A stretch of 64,000 nucleotides of DNA, taken from Leeia aquatica (lineage in GTDB: Bacteria > Pseudomonadota > Gammaproteobacteria > Burkholderiales > Leeiaceae). The notes under the pieces are model-generated. The model saw only the letters and a program-made list of their open reading frames with translations. It was not told the DNA's origin and did no database searches. The stretch is taken from assembly GCF_012641365.1 (NCBI RefSeq), contig NZ_JABAIM010000001.1, positions 992,001 through 1,056,000 of the forward strand, in the 5' to 3' direction. Below, piece after piece: positions 25,678 to 34,955 of the stretch. Every line of letters begins with the position of its first letter. The first letter of the stretch is position 1. Both the position numbers and the translations under genes were made by a program.

Positions 25678-27227
25678 GGCTGAGCCTCCTCCGGCGTCAG
25701 GCCGAAATCCTGCGGGAAATGGCGCAAGGCGCTCTGCACCGGGTACGGGGTCATCCCGCCCAGCGCACACAGCGAGCCGTGCAGCAAGGTGTCGCACAGG
25801 TCATGCAACAAGGCCACATTGGCGTGGGTATCCTGCTTGTGCAGGATACGGTCAATCACTTCCACGCCACGGGTCGAGCCAATACGGCAGGGTGTGCACT
25901 TGCCACAGGATTCTTCGGCACAGAAGGCCATGGCAAAGCGGGCCATCTGGCCGAGGTTGACGCTATCGTCCGCCACCACCACGCCACCGTGCCCCAGCAT
26001 GGCTTGCCGTGCGGCAAAGGCCTCATAATCCAGCGGCAGGTCAAAATCACTGAGTGGCACCCACGCCCCCAGCGGACCACCCACCTGCGCGGCCTTGACC
26101 GGGCGACCGCTACGGGTCCCCCCGCCCAGCTCGTTGACCAGCTCATGCAACGTCGGGCCAAAAGCCAGCTCATACAAACCGCCAAATCGCACATTGCCTG
26201 CCAGCTGGAACGGCAGGGTGCCACGTGAGCGCCCCATGCCCATCGCCTGGTAAGTGGCTGCGCCGTCGGCCAGAATACCCGGCACCGCGGCAAAGCTCAG
26301 GACATTGTGCACCAGGGTCGGCTGACCAAACAGGCCGGCCAGCGCCGGGATCGGTGGCTTGGCCCTTACCGTGCCCCGCTTGCCTTCGATCGACTCCAGC
26401 ATGGCGGTTTCTTCGCCACAGATATAGGCACCGGCGCCGACCCGAACTTCAAGGTGGAAGGTCTGCCCGCTGGCATCCTCTCCCAGCCAGCCCGCGGCTT
26501 CGGCGGCGGCAATCGCTGCGCGCAGGGTCGCCACCGCCTGCGGGTACTCAGAGCGGACGTAGATATAACCCTGTGTGGCCCCCACCGCCAGTGCGGCGAT
26601 CTTCATGCCCTCGATCAGCAGTAGCGGATCACCTTCCATCACCATGCGGTCGGCAAAGGTGCCGGAATCGCCTTCGTCGGCATTGCAGACCACATACTTG
26701 CTGGCCGACTGCGCCTGCTGCACAGTACGCCACTTGATGCCCGCCGGGAAGGCGGCACCGCCGCGCCCGCGCAGGCCGGATTGCAGCACCTCTTCCACCA
26801 CCGCAGCCGCGCTCAGGGTACGGGCGCGTTGCAGACCACGGCCACCGCCATGCGCCTGATAATCGTCCAGCGACACGGGGCGGGTGAGGCCCGCGCGGGA
26901 AAAAATCTGCCGCTGTTGCCGTTTAAGCTGGGGAATCTCTGCCACCGGGCCGATGGCCTTGGGGTGCATGGGTGCGCCCGCTGCCAGCAGCGCGGTCAAC
27001 ACACTATCCGCGTCTGCAGCCTGTACTGCGGCCAGGCCATGCCGTACGCCAGCCACCTCCACTTCCAGCAAAGGCTCCAGCCAGAACAGACCACGCGAAC
27101 TGGTACGCCGCAGCTCCAGTGCAACACCACGCGTCGCAGCCGCAACCTGCAGGGCGTCCGCCACCGCATCTGCGCCCATCGCGACCACCACCGAATCCTG
27201 CGGCAGGTACAAAGTGAGTGCACTCAT
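25674..27227 (-). CDS. fdsB: Formate dehydrogenase beta subunit FdsB (NuoF-like, FMN/NAD)
   Basis: 517 residues from the ATG at 27227 (MSALTLYLPQDS). The N-terminal 120 residues are a thioredoxin-like/extension region. The NuoF-like core then shows the FMN site (GLRGRGGAAFPAGIKW), the NAD site (CNADEGDSGTFADRMVMEG) and the 4Fe-4S ligands (EESCGKCTPCRIGSTRG). It is the NAD-reducing (diaphorase) subunit of the soluble formate dehydrogenase. Its start overlaps the fdsG stop by four bases and its stop overlaps the fdsA start by four, so fdsGBA is tightly coupled. Confidence 0.95.
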   Translation of the reverse strand: MSALTLYLPQDSVVVAMGADAVADALQVAAATRGVALELRRTSSRGLFWLEPLLEVEVAGVRHGLAAVQAADADSVLTALLAAGAPMHPKAIGPVAEIPQLKRQQRQIFSRAGLTRPVSLDDYQAHGGGRGLQRARTLSAAAVVEEVLQSGLRGRGGAAFPAGIKWRTVQQAQSASKYVVCNADEGDSGTFADRMVMEGDPLLLIEGMKIAALAVGATQGYIYVRSEYPQAVATLRAAIAAAEAAGWLGEDASGQTFHLEVRVGAGAYICGEETAMLESIEGKRGTVRAKPPIPALAGLFGQPTLVHNVLSFAAVPGILADGAATYQAMGMGRSRGTLPFQLAGNVRFGGLYELAFGPTLHELVNELGGGTRSGRPVKAAQVGGPLGAWVPLSDFDLPLDYEAFAARQAMLGHGGVVVADDSVNLGQMARFAMAFCAEESCGKCTPCRIGSTRGVEVIDRILHKQDTHANVALLHDLCDTLLHGSLCALGGMTPYPVQSALRHFPQDFGLTPEEAQP

Positions 27228-27691
27228 ACACCCTCCCGACTGCTTGCCAGCAGTTGTGTCAGCCGCTCTGGTGTCACCTGCACATGCAATTGCCCATCCA
27301 GTTGCAATGCCGGTGAACAGGCGCATGCCCCCAGGCAATACACCAGGCGCACCTGCCATTGCCCGTCCGCCGTTTCGCCTTCGCGGATACCCAGTTGCTG
27401 CCCGGCGAGCGCTGACAGTGCCTCAGCCCCCGCCACCTGACAGGATTCCGCCATGCACACCCGCAAGCTATGCGCCGCAGGCGGCTGGGTTCGGAAATCA
27501 TGGTAGAAGCTGATCACCCCGACCACCTCGGCACGGCTCAGATTGAGTGCCTGCGACAGCTGCGGCACCACATCCTCGGGTACCCAGCCCAGTGCATCCT
27601 GAATGGCATGCAGTAATGGCAGCAAGGCGCCCGGCTGATGTTGCCAGGTCGCCAGCAGCGCTGCCACGACCTGCTGTTGTTGCTCGTTCAT
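27224..27691 (-). CDS. fdsG: Formate dehydrogenase gamma subunit FdsG (NuoE-like, 2Fe-2S)
   Basis: 155 residues, homologous to NuoE. The four 2Fe-2S cysteines are visible as CMAESC (about residue 79) and CLGACAC (about residue 118). The helical N-terminus (LLPLLHAIQDALGWVPEDVV) is also typical. It is the first gene of the operon fdsG-fdsB-fdsA-fdhD-fdsD and passes electrons towards the FMN of FdsB. No fdsR-type regulator is adjacent, unlike in Cupriavidus. Confidence 0.94.
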   Translation of the reverse strand: MNEQQQQVVAALLATWQHQPGALLPLLHAIQDALGWVPEDVVPQLSQALNLSRAEVVGVISFYHDFRTQPPAAHSLRVCMAESCQVAGAEALSALAGQQLGIREGETADGQWQVRLVYCLGACACSPALQLDGQLHVQVTPERLTQLLASSREGV

Positions 27692-27728
27692 GTGTCATCC
27701 TGCAAGGAATGAGAAAGCTGCCGCTATG

Positions 27729-27743
27729 GCAGCATCATGCTGC
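27729..27743. promoter_or_regulatory. Short palindrome upstream of the fds operon
   Basis: GCAGCA-tca-TGCTGC lies 38-52 bases upstream of the fdsG start in a 211-base gene-free gap. It may be an operator or a hairpin in the 5' leader. Nothing else certain is seen in the gap. A sigma54-like TGGCA element on the other strand has the wrong GG-GC spacing. Confidence 0.3.
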
Positions 27744-27902
27744 ACTGTGGCATTGCGCACGGTACAGAAGTTGACTGTGGCCGACAAACGCTGGCGCAAA
27801 TCAGACATGCCGCGCGAATGCTCACATTGTAGGCTTAAGAGCAGCCAAAGTGCAGACCGGTCACACCGCAGCAGGTCGCTCGGCAGGTCGTTGCAAACCG
27901 GA

Positions 27903-28427
27903 TCAGCGCGGGCGGAACCAGGTGGCGAGCTGCTGCACGCGGCGCAGCAGCCCCTTCCAGAGACGGACTTCCAGCCACAGCAGCTTGGCCAGTCCCGGCG
28001 GCAAATCATACTGCTGCAGTTTGCGGTGCGCCTCTTGCTCATCGGGCTGGCGGAACAGCAGTCTGTAGAGCCCCAGCAGTAGCATCAACTCCGCCACGAA
28101 CACACCGATCTCCAGCACGATGAACAGTAGCTCGCCCACCACGCCCGCCGGCGTCAACATCCGCAGCAGATCACGCTCTGCCGCCGGTATCAGCAGGAAC
28201 GCCAGCCAGAAGCCGAGCATGCTCCACGCTGCCAGCCGCAAACCTCCGCGGCTCCCCTTGGGGTGATAGCAAGCGTAATACGCGAGCGGCAGCAGCAACA
28301 TCAGATCCACCAGTACTGCCAGCTCCAGCCAACGGTCCACCGGGCCACTACGGACAACCCACCACTCGGTACCCAGCAGCAACAATGCGCCGGGCCAGAA
28401 CCAATGCTGACGGAGAACGGTGTACAT
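27903..28427 (-). CDS. Inner-membrane protein of unknown function
   Basis: 174 residues with a strong AGGGGAGGG site before the ATG at 28427. About four or five transmembrane helices lie in residues 8-130 (FWPGALLLLGTEWWVV, LELAVLVDLMLLLPLAYYA, LAAWSMLGFWLAFLLIPA, FIVLEIGVFVAELMLLLGLY). A basic cytoplasmic tail follows (LWKGLLRRVQQLATWFRPR). No family recognised. It lies 84 bases downstream of the cupin gene on the same strand. Confidence 0.65.
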   Translation of the reverse strand: MYTVLRQHWFWPGALLLLGTEWWVVRSGPVDRWLELAVLVDLMLLLPLAYYACYHPKGSRGGLRLAAWSMLGFWLAFLLIPAAERDLLRMLTPAGVVGELLFIVLEIGVFVAELMLLLGLYRLLFRQPDEQEAHRKLQQYDLPPGLAKLLWLEVRLWKGLLRRVQQLATWFRPR

Positions 28428-28511
28428 GATCCCTCCCCTGTGTGCGTGGCTCGCCGGGTTTACCCCGGCGCATCACTGCAGCAGCCCCATACGCCTCCGG
28501 TTCCCCCCGCG

Positions 28512-28847
28512 TCAAACGGCTGTGGTGCCTTGCTCAGCTGTCAGCGGCGGCTCCATCAGCAGGAAATACGCTTCCTCGCCCTCGGCTACCACCGGGCGAT
28601 GCTCCACCCCGCGCGGAATCACATACAGGTCCCCGGCCTCCAGCGCCACCTGCTGATCACGCATCTCCAGCACCAGCCGCCCCTTCAGCACCAAAAACAG
28701 ATCATCGGTATGCTCGTGCTTATGCCAGGGATACGAACCTTCCCCCTTGCCCACCATCACTTCCAGCCCGTTGTAACGCGCTGCCAGCACCGGTTGCCAC
28801 GGTGCGGTACAGCCGGAAAACAAGGAAGTGAGATTAACCGCTGACAT
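28512..28847 (-). CDS. Small cupin-domain protein
   Basis: 111 residues forming one cupin barrel. Motif 1 reads YPWHKHEHTDDLFLVLKGRL with the metal-binding His/His and Asp; motif 2 reads LEAGDLYVIPRGVEHRP with the last His. Such single-domain cupins bind a metal and may be enzymes or sugar/metabolite binders, so function is not assigned. GGAG precedes the ATG by seven bases. The 162 bases between it and the NADAR gene hold nothing clear. Confidence 0.82.
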   Translation of the reverse strand: MSAVNLTSLFSGCTAPWQPVLAARYNGLEVMVGKGEGSYPWHKHEHTDDLFLVLKGRLVLEMRDQQVALEAGDLYVIPRGVEHRPVVAEGEEAYFLLMEPPLTAEQGTTAV

Positions 28848-29009
28848 CGACAGACTCCAATCATGAATGGATCAAATAGCTTGCCGCCTTTTGCCTTAAG
28901 ACAGGCCAAAGACAGCTACATTGACGATGTGATCGTTGTGAGCACCAAGGCTTGCGCCCATCATCAACGCTATCGTTCCAGCCGTACCTAACCCAATGGC
29001 CTCTCCCGC

Positions 29010-29516
29010 TCAATCTTCGACCCGCAATACATCCCTCACCCGCATCAGCGTCTGCCCTAACAGATTCAAGCCACGCCAGTGCCGGGGCTGTTGGGCGAGC
29101 GGATTATCCGGCGCCAGGCCAATCCCCCAGATGCGATCATAGGGACTGGCCTCTACCAGCTGTCGATCGCCGCTGGCCAGCATCTCCACTTGCAGTTGTG
29201 GATTGCTGCGGAATTTGGCGAGGCAGACTTCAAACACCAGCTGCTCACGCTGGGCGGTCCATACGCGCTCATCAAAACCTTCGACCTTGCGCCCCAGGTC
29301 GCGCACGGTGCGAGGGTCCTGATTATCCAGAATACGCTGCATGATGGCCTGATCACCGAACAGCCGGGCCTTCTGATACATCATGCCCGCCTCACCGTTG
29401 CGGAAAGTCTGGCCATGCAGCTCAAAAACCGAGGGCTGGTACCAGTTGGAAAAGATGCTGTCTGCTTGCCAAAACAGCAGCATGGTCTTGGTTTTAACTT
29501 CCATAACATCATTCAT
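29010..29516 (-). CDS. NADAR-family protein (YbiA-like, ADP-ribose-linked N-glycosidase)
   Basis: 168 residues from the ATG at 29516; an ATG four codons later (29504) is an alternative. The family core is clear: FSNWYQPSVFELHGQTFRNG, EAGMMYQKARLFGD, then WTAQREQLVFEVCLAKFRSN and the closing DRIWGIGLAPDNP, which matches the YbiA-type D-x-x-WG-x-G ending. NADAR proteins are linked to NAD/ADP-ribose chemistry; some hydrolyse N-glycosidic bonds, including removal of ADP-ribose from guanine. The start overlaps the stop of the PARG-like gene, so the two are translationally coupled in one operon divergent from nrtR. Confidence 0.85.
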   Translation of the reverse strand: MNDVMEVKTKTMLLFWQADSIFSNWYQPSVFELHGQTFRNGEAGMMYQKARLFGDQAIMQRILDNQDPRTVRDLGRKVEGFDERVWTAQREQLVFEVCLAKFRSNPQLQVEMLASGDRQLVEASPYDRIWGIGLAPDNPLAQQPRHWRGLNLLGQTLMRVRDVLRVED

Positions 29517-30363
29517 CCATATGGTGTTGCCCGCCAAACTGTTGGGCAAAGGCGGTATAGGTCCCGTTATTCCTGCGATCCAGCACAGCAAACTCAATAT
29601 GCTTGAACCGCCCGGCGTAGTCACCCTGCCCCAGCAACGCTTCGGCAAACCAGCGCGCCATGTCTGCAGGCGCATTTCCGAATACGCCACACCCCCATGC
29701 GCCCAGCACCAGGGTGTCATGCTGATGGTGCAGTGCCAAAGCGAATAGCTTACGGATTCGCAAACGCATGATATCTTCCAGCTCGGCTACACGCCGCGGC
29801 TCATGCTGCAGGACAGCGCCACGATTGACCGCCGGGGCGGTGACCATGCTGACCAGATAGTACTGCTCCAGGCAGGCATAACTGTCATCCCGGAACACTG
29901 GCACATCCGGGGAATAGATCATGTCGTCCAGGTAAGCACAGAAACGCTGCTGCCGGTTAGCTTCATAGAACGCTTTTTGTGCCAGCAGGCAAGGGTACAA
30001 CCCGGATGACTTGGCAAGATTCTCTTCCTGCGCCTCCGCCCCTCCCAGGAATCCGCCGCCGGGATTACGAGCCGACGCAAAATTCAGGCAAAGCACACGG
30101 TGATGACCGGCGTGCAACAGTCGGCGTGCTGCCGCCAGGGTCGATTCATTGTGAACCCCTATCACAGTCGGCTCTGTTCCTACCCCCAACTGCCGGTGAT
30201 GCAGCTGGGCCAGCTCAGCTGAACGGTAGTGTTGAGTATGCATCCTTGCGGCATCCTGCGCTTCCGCAAGGTCGACCATCTGGCCATGACTATTGTGGTA
30301 GCAACCTTGCTCAAGGATTTCCAGGGTATGTTGGGCGATTCGAGCCCGATTTTCGCGATTCAT
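29509..30363 (-). CDS. PARG-like macrodomain protein (TIGR02452 family)
   Basis: 284 residues. It has the poly(ADP-ribose) glycohydrolase signature GGG-x7-QEE as NPGGGFLGGAEAQEENLAKS (about residues 101-120), which holds the catalytic glutamate. Further macrodomain features are VLCLNFASARNPGGG and the distal LGAWGCGVFGN. Bacterial members remove ADP-ribose from modified targets. It is the first gene of the operon with the NADAR gene (8-base overlap of ORFs), divergent from nrtR. It is transcribed away from the perfect palindrome at 30416-30438. Confidence 0.88.
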   Translation of the reverse strand: MNRENRARIAQHTLEILEQGCYHNSHGQMVDLAEAQDAARMHTQHYRSAELAQLHHRQLGVGTEPTVIGVHNESTLAAARRLLHAGHHRVLCLNFASARNPGGGFLGGAEAQEENLAKSSGLYPCLLAQKAFYEANRQQRFCAYLDDMIYSPDVPVFRDDSYACLEQYYLVSMVTAPAVNRGAVLQHEPRRVAELEDIMRLRIRKLFALALHHQHDTLVLGAWGCGVFGNAPADMARWFAEALLGQGDYAGRFKHIEFAVLDRRNNGTYTAFAQQFGGQHHMDE

Positions 30364-30415
30364 GTTTTTGCTCTTTTTTGTCTTTAGTTTTGGTCGTGCG
30401 TCTACTCTACAATCA

Positions 30416-30438
30416 CTTAGTTGACAATGTCAACTAAG
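30416..30438. promoter_or_regulatory. nrtR operator: Perfect 11-bp palindrome, predicted NrtR operator with both -35 boxes
   Basis: CTTAGTTGACA and TGTCAACTAAG are perfect inverted 11-base arms around one central base. Each arm contains TTGACA in the direction of one of the two divergent genes. Possible -10 boxes follow at suitable spacing: GATTAT at 30445-30450 towards nrtR (18-base spacer), and TAGAGT reading leftwards towards the PARG-like gene. A partial copy of the left arm (TTAGTTGA) repeats at 30439-30446. A repressor bound here would cover both promoters. Confidence 0.65.
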
Positions 30439-30508
30439 TTAGTTGATTATTGACAATAAGAGCATATCCTGCACAAAATCCCACCATCCCCACCCTGAAA
30501 TCACCACC

Positions 30509-31270
30509 ATGCCCCGCATTCCTTCTGCAGAAGAAGCCGACTTCCTGCGGCGCTACTCTATCCATGACTTTGATGTCCCACTCACCACGGTGGATCTTGT
30601 GATCTTCACCTTGCGGCAGGAGCGTCTACAGGTACTGTTGGTACGCCGCAGTGATCACCCCTATAAGGGTGAGTGGGCGCTGCCGGGCGGCTTCATTGAT
30701 GTCCGCCAGGATGTTGATCTTGAAGCAACCGCACGCCGCAAACTGCAGGAAAAGACTGGTGTGGTGACCCCCTATCTGGAGCAGCTACAGGCATTCGGTG
30801 GTCCGCAGCGAGACCCAAGAGGATGGTCCGTAACCCTGGCCTACTACGCCCTGCTGTCGGCAGACAGTCTGCAGCACACCAACACAGAGGGCGCCGACGA
30901 TAGCGACTGGCTTGATCTAGAAGGAGAAGGCGTACCATACGAACTGGCTTTCGACCACGCGCAGATTTTGCGCTGTGCCGTGCAGCGCTTGCGCAGCAAG
31001 GTGGCGTACAGTTCGCTGCTGGTACATCTGGTGCCTGTGGAGTTCACCCTCTCGGAGTTGCAGCGTGTGCATGAGCAGGTTCTGAACCGGAGCATCGACA
31101 AGAGCGCCTTTCGCAAGCGCATCCGTGATGGCGATTTTCTGGAAGAAGTCCCAGGCAAGATGCGCCATGGCAGTAATCGCCCGGCGCAACTGTATCGGCT
31201 GCGGCCCGAGTTAGGCACGCACTACTACCCTCGTTTACTGGGCGGACGAGAGCCGAATCCGGTAGCCTGA
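30509..31270 (+). CDS. nrtR: NrtR-type regulator (Nudix-like sensor plus winged helix)
   Basis: 253 residues from the ATG at 30509 (MPRIPSAEEADFL); upstream TTG or GTG starts are less likely. The N-terminal part is Nudix-like: LLVRRSDHPYKGEWALPGGF, then a degenerate Nudix box ending ARRKLQEKTGV in place of the catalytic RE-x2-EE. It therefore probably binds rather than hydrolyses its ligand. The C-terminal winged helix contains VEFTLSELQRVHEQVLNRSI and KSAFRKRIRDGDFL. NrtR proteins repress NAD-metabolism genes and release DNA on binding ADP-ribose. Here it is divergent from PARG-like and NADAR genes. Confidence 0.88.
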   Translation: MPRIPSAEEADFLRRYSIHDFDVPLTTVDLVIFTLRQERLQVLLVRRSDHPYKGEWALPGGFIDVRQDVDLEATARRKLQEKTGVVTPYLEQLQAFGGPQRDPRGWSVTLAYYALLSADSLQHTNTEGADDSDWLDLEGEGVPYELAFDHAQILRCAVQRLRSKVAYSSLLVHLVPVEFTLSELQRVHEQVLNRSIDKSAFRKRIRDGDFLEEVPGKMRHGSNRPAQLYRLRPELGTHYYPRLLGGREPNPVA

Positions 31271-31290
31271 GGAATCAAGCAGGCTACCGG
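31259..31290. terminator. Shared hairpin between convergent nrtR and betA
   Basis: CCGGTAGCCTG (31259-31269) pairs perfectly with CAGGCTACCGG (31280-31290), an 11-bp stem with a ten-base loop. The nrtR stop codon lies at the loop edge, and betA ends six bases further on. There is no T-run on either strand, so termination may need Rho or the hairpin may mainly protect both 3' ends. Confidence 0.6.
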
Positions 31291-31295
31291 GGCAC

Positions 31296-32957
31296 TCAGC
31301 GCTGCTGTGTCTGCCAGTGGGGATGGACCCACACCGGGGCGTCGCTGGCGGGGAGTGGGGTGCGGCCGCGGATCAGGTCGGCCATTTTCTCGGCCATCAT
31401 GATGGTGGGGGCGTTGAGGTTGCCGCTGACCACGTCCGGCATGATGGAGGCGTCCACCACCCGCAGATTCTGCAGGCCGTGCACCCGGCCGTAGCCGTCC
31501 ACCACCGCCATTTCGTCGTTGCCCATCGCGCAGGTGCAGGAGGGGTGCAGCGCGCTCTCGGCCTTGTCCCGCACGAAGGCGTCGATCTCTTCGTCGGTTT
31601 GCGCGGCTTTGCCGGGGGCCAGCTCTTCGCCGCGGAAGGGGTCAAACGCCCGCTGCGCCATGATCTCGCGGGTCAGGCGGATGCCGTTGCGCATTTCCTT
31701 ACGGTCCTGCTCGGTCTGCATATAGTTGAACAGGATGCGTGGCTTGTCGCGCGGGTCTGCCGTCTTCAGCTTCACATAGCCACGGCTGGTCGGACGCATC
31801 GGGCCGATATGGGCCTGATAACCATGTTCGGTTGCGGCGCTCTTGCCGTCGTAGCTCACCGCCATTGGCAGAAAGTGATACTGCAGGTCCGGATGCAGTA
31901 CGCCGGGCTCAGAACGGATGAAACCGCCCGACTCAAAGTGGTTGGTGCCGCCGAGGCCGCCACCAGTCAGCAGCCACTGCACGCCGATCTTCAGCATGGC
32001 CAGCGGATTTTGCGCGCTGTAGAGGGTGATGGGCTGCTTACAGGCGTACTGCACATAGGCTTCGATGTGGTCCTGCAGGTTATTGCCCACGCCCGGCAGG
32101 TCGTGCACCACCGGAATACCCAGCTTTTTCAAATCCTCTGCCGGGCCGACGCCGGACAGCAGCAGCGTTTGCGGCGAATTGATGGCACCGCCGCTGAGGA
32201 TCACCTCACGCTCAGCGTGAACGCGATGCAGCGTGCCGCGCTGGCTGTACTCCACGCCAATGGCACGCTTGCCGTCAAACAGGATGCGCGTCACCAGCGC
32301 GCGTGATTCCACCTGCAACTGCTGCGGGCGCTGCTTGAGTGCAGGCCGCAGGTAGGCCATGGCGGTGCTCCAGCGCCGACCTTTGTGCACGGTCATGTCC
32401 ATCGGTCCCAGCCCTTCCTGCTGGTAGCCGTTCATGTCTGCCGTATAGGGGTAACCGGCCTGCTTGCCCGCCTCGATGAAGGCGTTGTACAGCGGGTTCG
32501 TACACGGCCCGGTACTGACGTTGAGCGGACCGCTGTCACCCCGGTAAGCGTCACCACCTTTTTGCCGGGTTTCGGCCTTGCGGAAATACGGCAGGCAGTG
32601 GGCGTAAGACCAGTGCTCCAGACCAGGCCGCTTGGCCCAGCCATCATAGTCAAAGGCATGACCACGGATATAGACCATGCCGTTGATCGAGGAGGAACCG
32701 CCCAGCACGCGCCCGCGCGGGCAGTACATGCGACGGTTGTCCATCCACGGCTCAGGTTCGGACTCGTAGTACCAGTTGTATTTGTCATCCTTCAGCGGCC
32801 AGGCAAAGGCCGACGGCATGTGAATGAAGATGCTGTAATCACGCGGCCCGGCTTCCAGCAGCAGTACGCGTACATCGGCATCCTCGGTCAACCGGTTGGC
32901 CAGCACACAGCCAGCCGAGCCCGCGCCGACGATGATGTAGTCAAACCCCTTGCCCAT
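31296..32957 (-). CDS. betA: Choline dehydrogenase BetA (GMC oxidoreductase)
   Basis: 553 residues from the ATG at 32957 ([13 protein letters not shown]), chosen because AGGGGGAA sits directly upstream. The FAD-binding GAGSAG motif is at the N-terminus, followed by GMC signatures ([18 protein letters not shown] and [18 protein letters not shown]). The C-terminal active-site region is HPSCTCAMG. It oxidises choline to betaine aldehyde at the membrane, the first step of glycine betaine synthesis for osmoprotection. betB lies 62 bases upstream on the same strand. No betI repressor or bet transporter is in the window. Confidence 0.95.
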   Translation of the reverse strand: MGKGFDYIIVGAGSAGCVLANRLTEDADVRVLLLEAGPRDYSIFIHMPSAFAWPLKDDKYNWYYESEPEPWMDNRRMYCPRGRVLGGSSSINGMVYIRGHAFDYDGWAKRPGLEHWSYAHCLPYFRKAETRQKGGDAYRGDSGPLNVSTGPCTNPLYNAFIEAGKQAGYPYTADMNGYQQEGLGPMDMTVHKGRRWSTAMAYLRPALKQRPQQLQVESRALVTRILFDGKRAIGVEYSQRGTLHRVHAEREVILSGGAINSPQTLLLSGVGPAEDLKKLGIPVVHDLPGVGNNLQDHIEAYVQYACKQPITLYSAQNPLAMLKIGVQWLLTGGGLGGTNHFESGGFIRSEPGVLHPDLQYHFLPMAVSYDGKSAATEHGYQAHIGPMRPTSRGYVKLKTADPRDKPRILFNYMQTEQDRKEMRNGIRLTREIMAQRAFDPFRGEELAPGKAAQTDEEIDAFVRDKAESALHPSCTCAMGNDEMAVVDGYGRVHGLQNLRVVDASIMPDVVSGNLNAPTIMMAEKMADLIRGRTPLPASDAPVWVHPHWQTQQR

Positions 32958-33019
32958 GTTTCCCCCTGTCATTCAATCTGCCGCCCCTGGCCTGCGTTTC
33001 TCGGAACCTGCTGCGCAGC

Positions 33020-34480
<1,461 letters not shown>

Positions 34481-34635
34481 AAGCACTTCCTTTCCAGTTT
34501 ACGAGCGGCTTCACGCCAGCCCCCGCAGCGTGCCCCATTTGAAAGCAGCCACCGCAAAACCGGCTGCACGTTTGCGACACAAAGCATGCTGCGAACGACA
34601 TGCCCAAACCCTCATTATAAGAGGCTCACCGCCAG

Positions 34636-34664
34636 ATGACGCCCCCGCCCGCCTCTGCTACAAT
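34636..34664 (+). promoter_or_regulatory. Predicted promoter of tRNA-Leu
   Basis: ATGACG (34636-34641), 17 bases, then TACAAT (34659-34664), five of six to the -10 consensus. It is 44 bases upstream of the mature tRNA 5' end. The 222-base gap between betB and the tRNA holds no gene. Confidence 0.45.
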
Positions 34665-34708
34665 CCGCCCTCTGCCTCGCAGGCCTAGCACAGCCGCCTG
34701 CCCTCGCC

Positions 34709-34795
34709 GCCCGGATGGTGAAACTGGTAGACACAAGGGACTTAAAATCCCTCGACCGAAAGGTTGTGCCGGTTCGATTCCGGCTCCGGGCACCA
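34709..34795 (+). tRNA. tRNA-Leu(UAA)
   Basis: The 87-base gene folds into a class II tRNA. The acceptor stem GCCCGGA pairs with TCCGGGC, with discriminator A and an encoded CCA at 34793-34795. The anticodon arm AGGGA-CTTAAAA-TCCCT has anticodon TAA at 34743-34745, a variable arm follows, and the T-loop is GGTTCGATTCC. It reads UUA codons. It is the left border of an AT-rich patch, a common integration neighbourhood, but no repeated 3' end was found nearby. Confidence 0.97.
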
Positions 34796-34955
34796 GTCTC
34801 TCCCCACCACACGATTGCCATGCCTATAATGGCCAGTCTGACTTACACAGCAGGCAGCCCCCACATCGAGCCCCAATCTCAGCAGGTAATGCATTTTTCA
34901 CGGACACTATTACACAGTGCCACGGCTAAAATGCATTGCCAACCACAATCTTCCC

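Noticed and set aside
27692-27902. Sigma54 promoter in the fds upstream gap
   Set aside because: A TGGCA element is present, but the GG to GC distance is nine bases instead of ten, and it points away from fdsG.
29010-31270. DarT-DarG type toxin-antitoxin locus
   Set aside because: The macrodomain is of the PARG/TIGR02452 type and no DarT-like ADP-ribosyltransferase gene is adjacent, so a toxin-antitoxin call is not supported.
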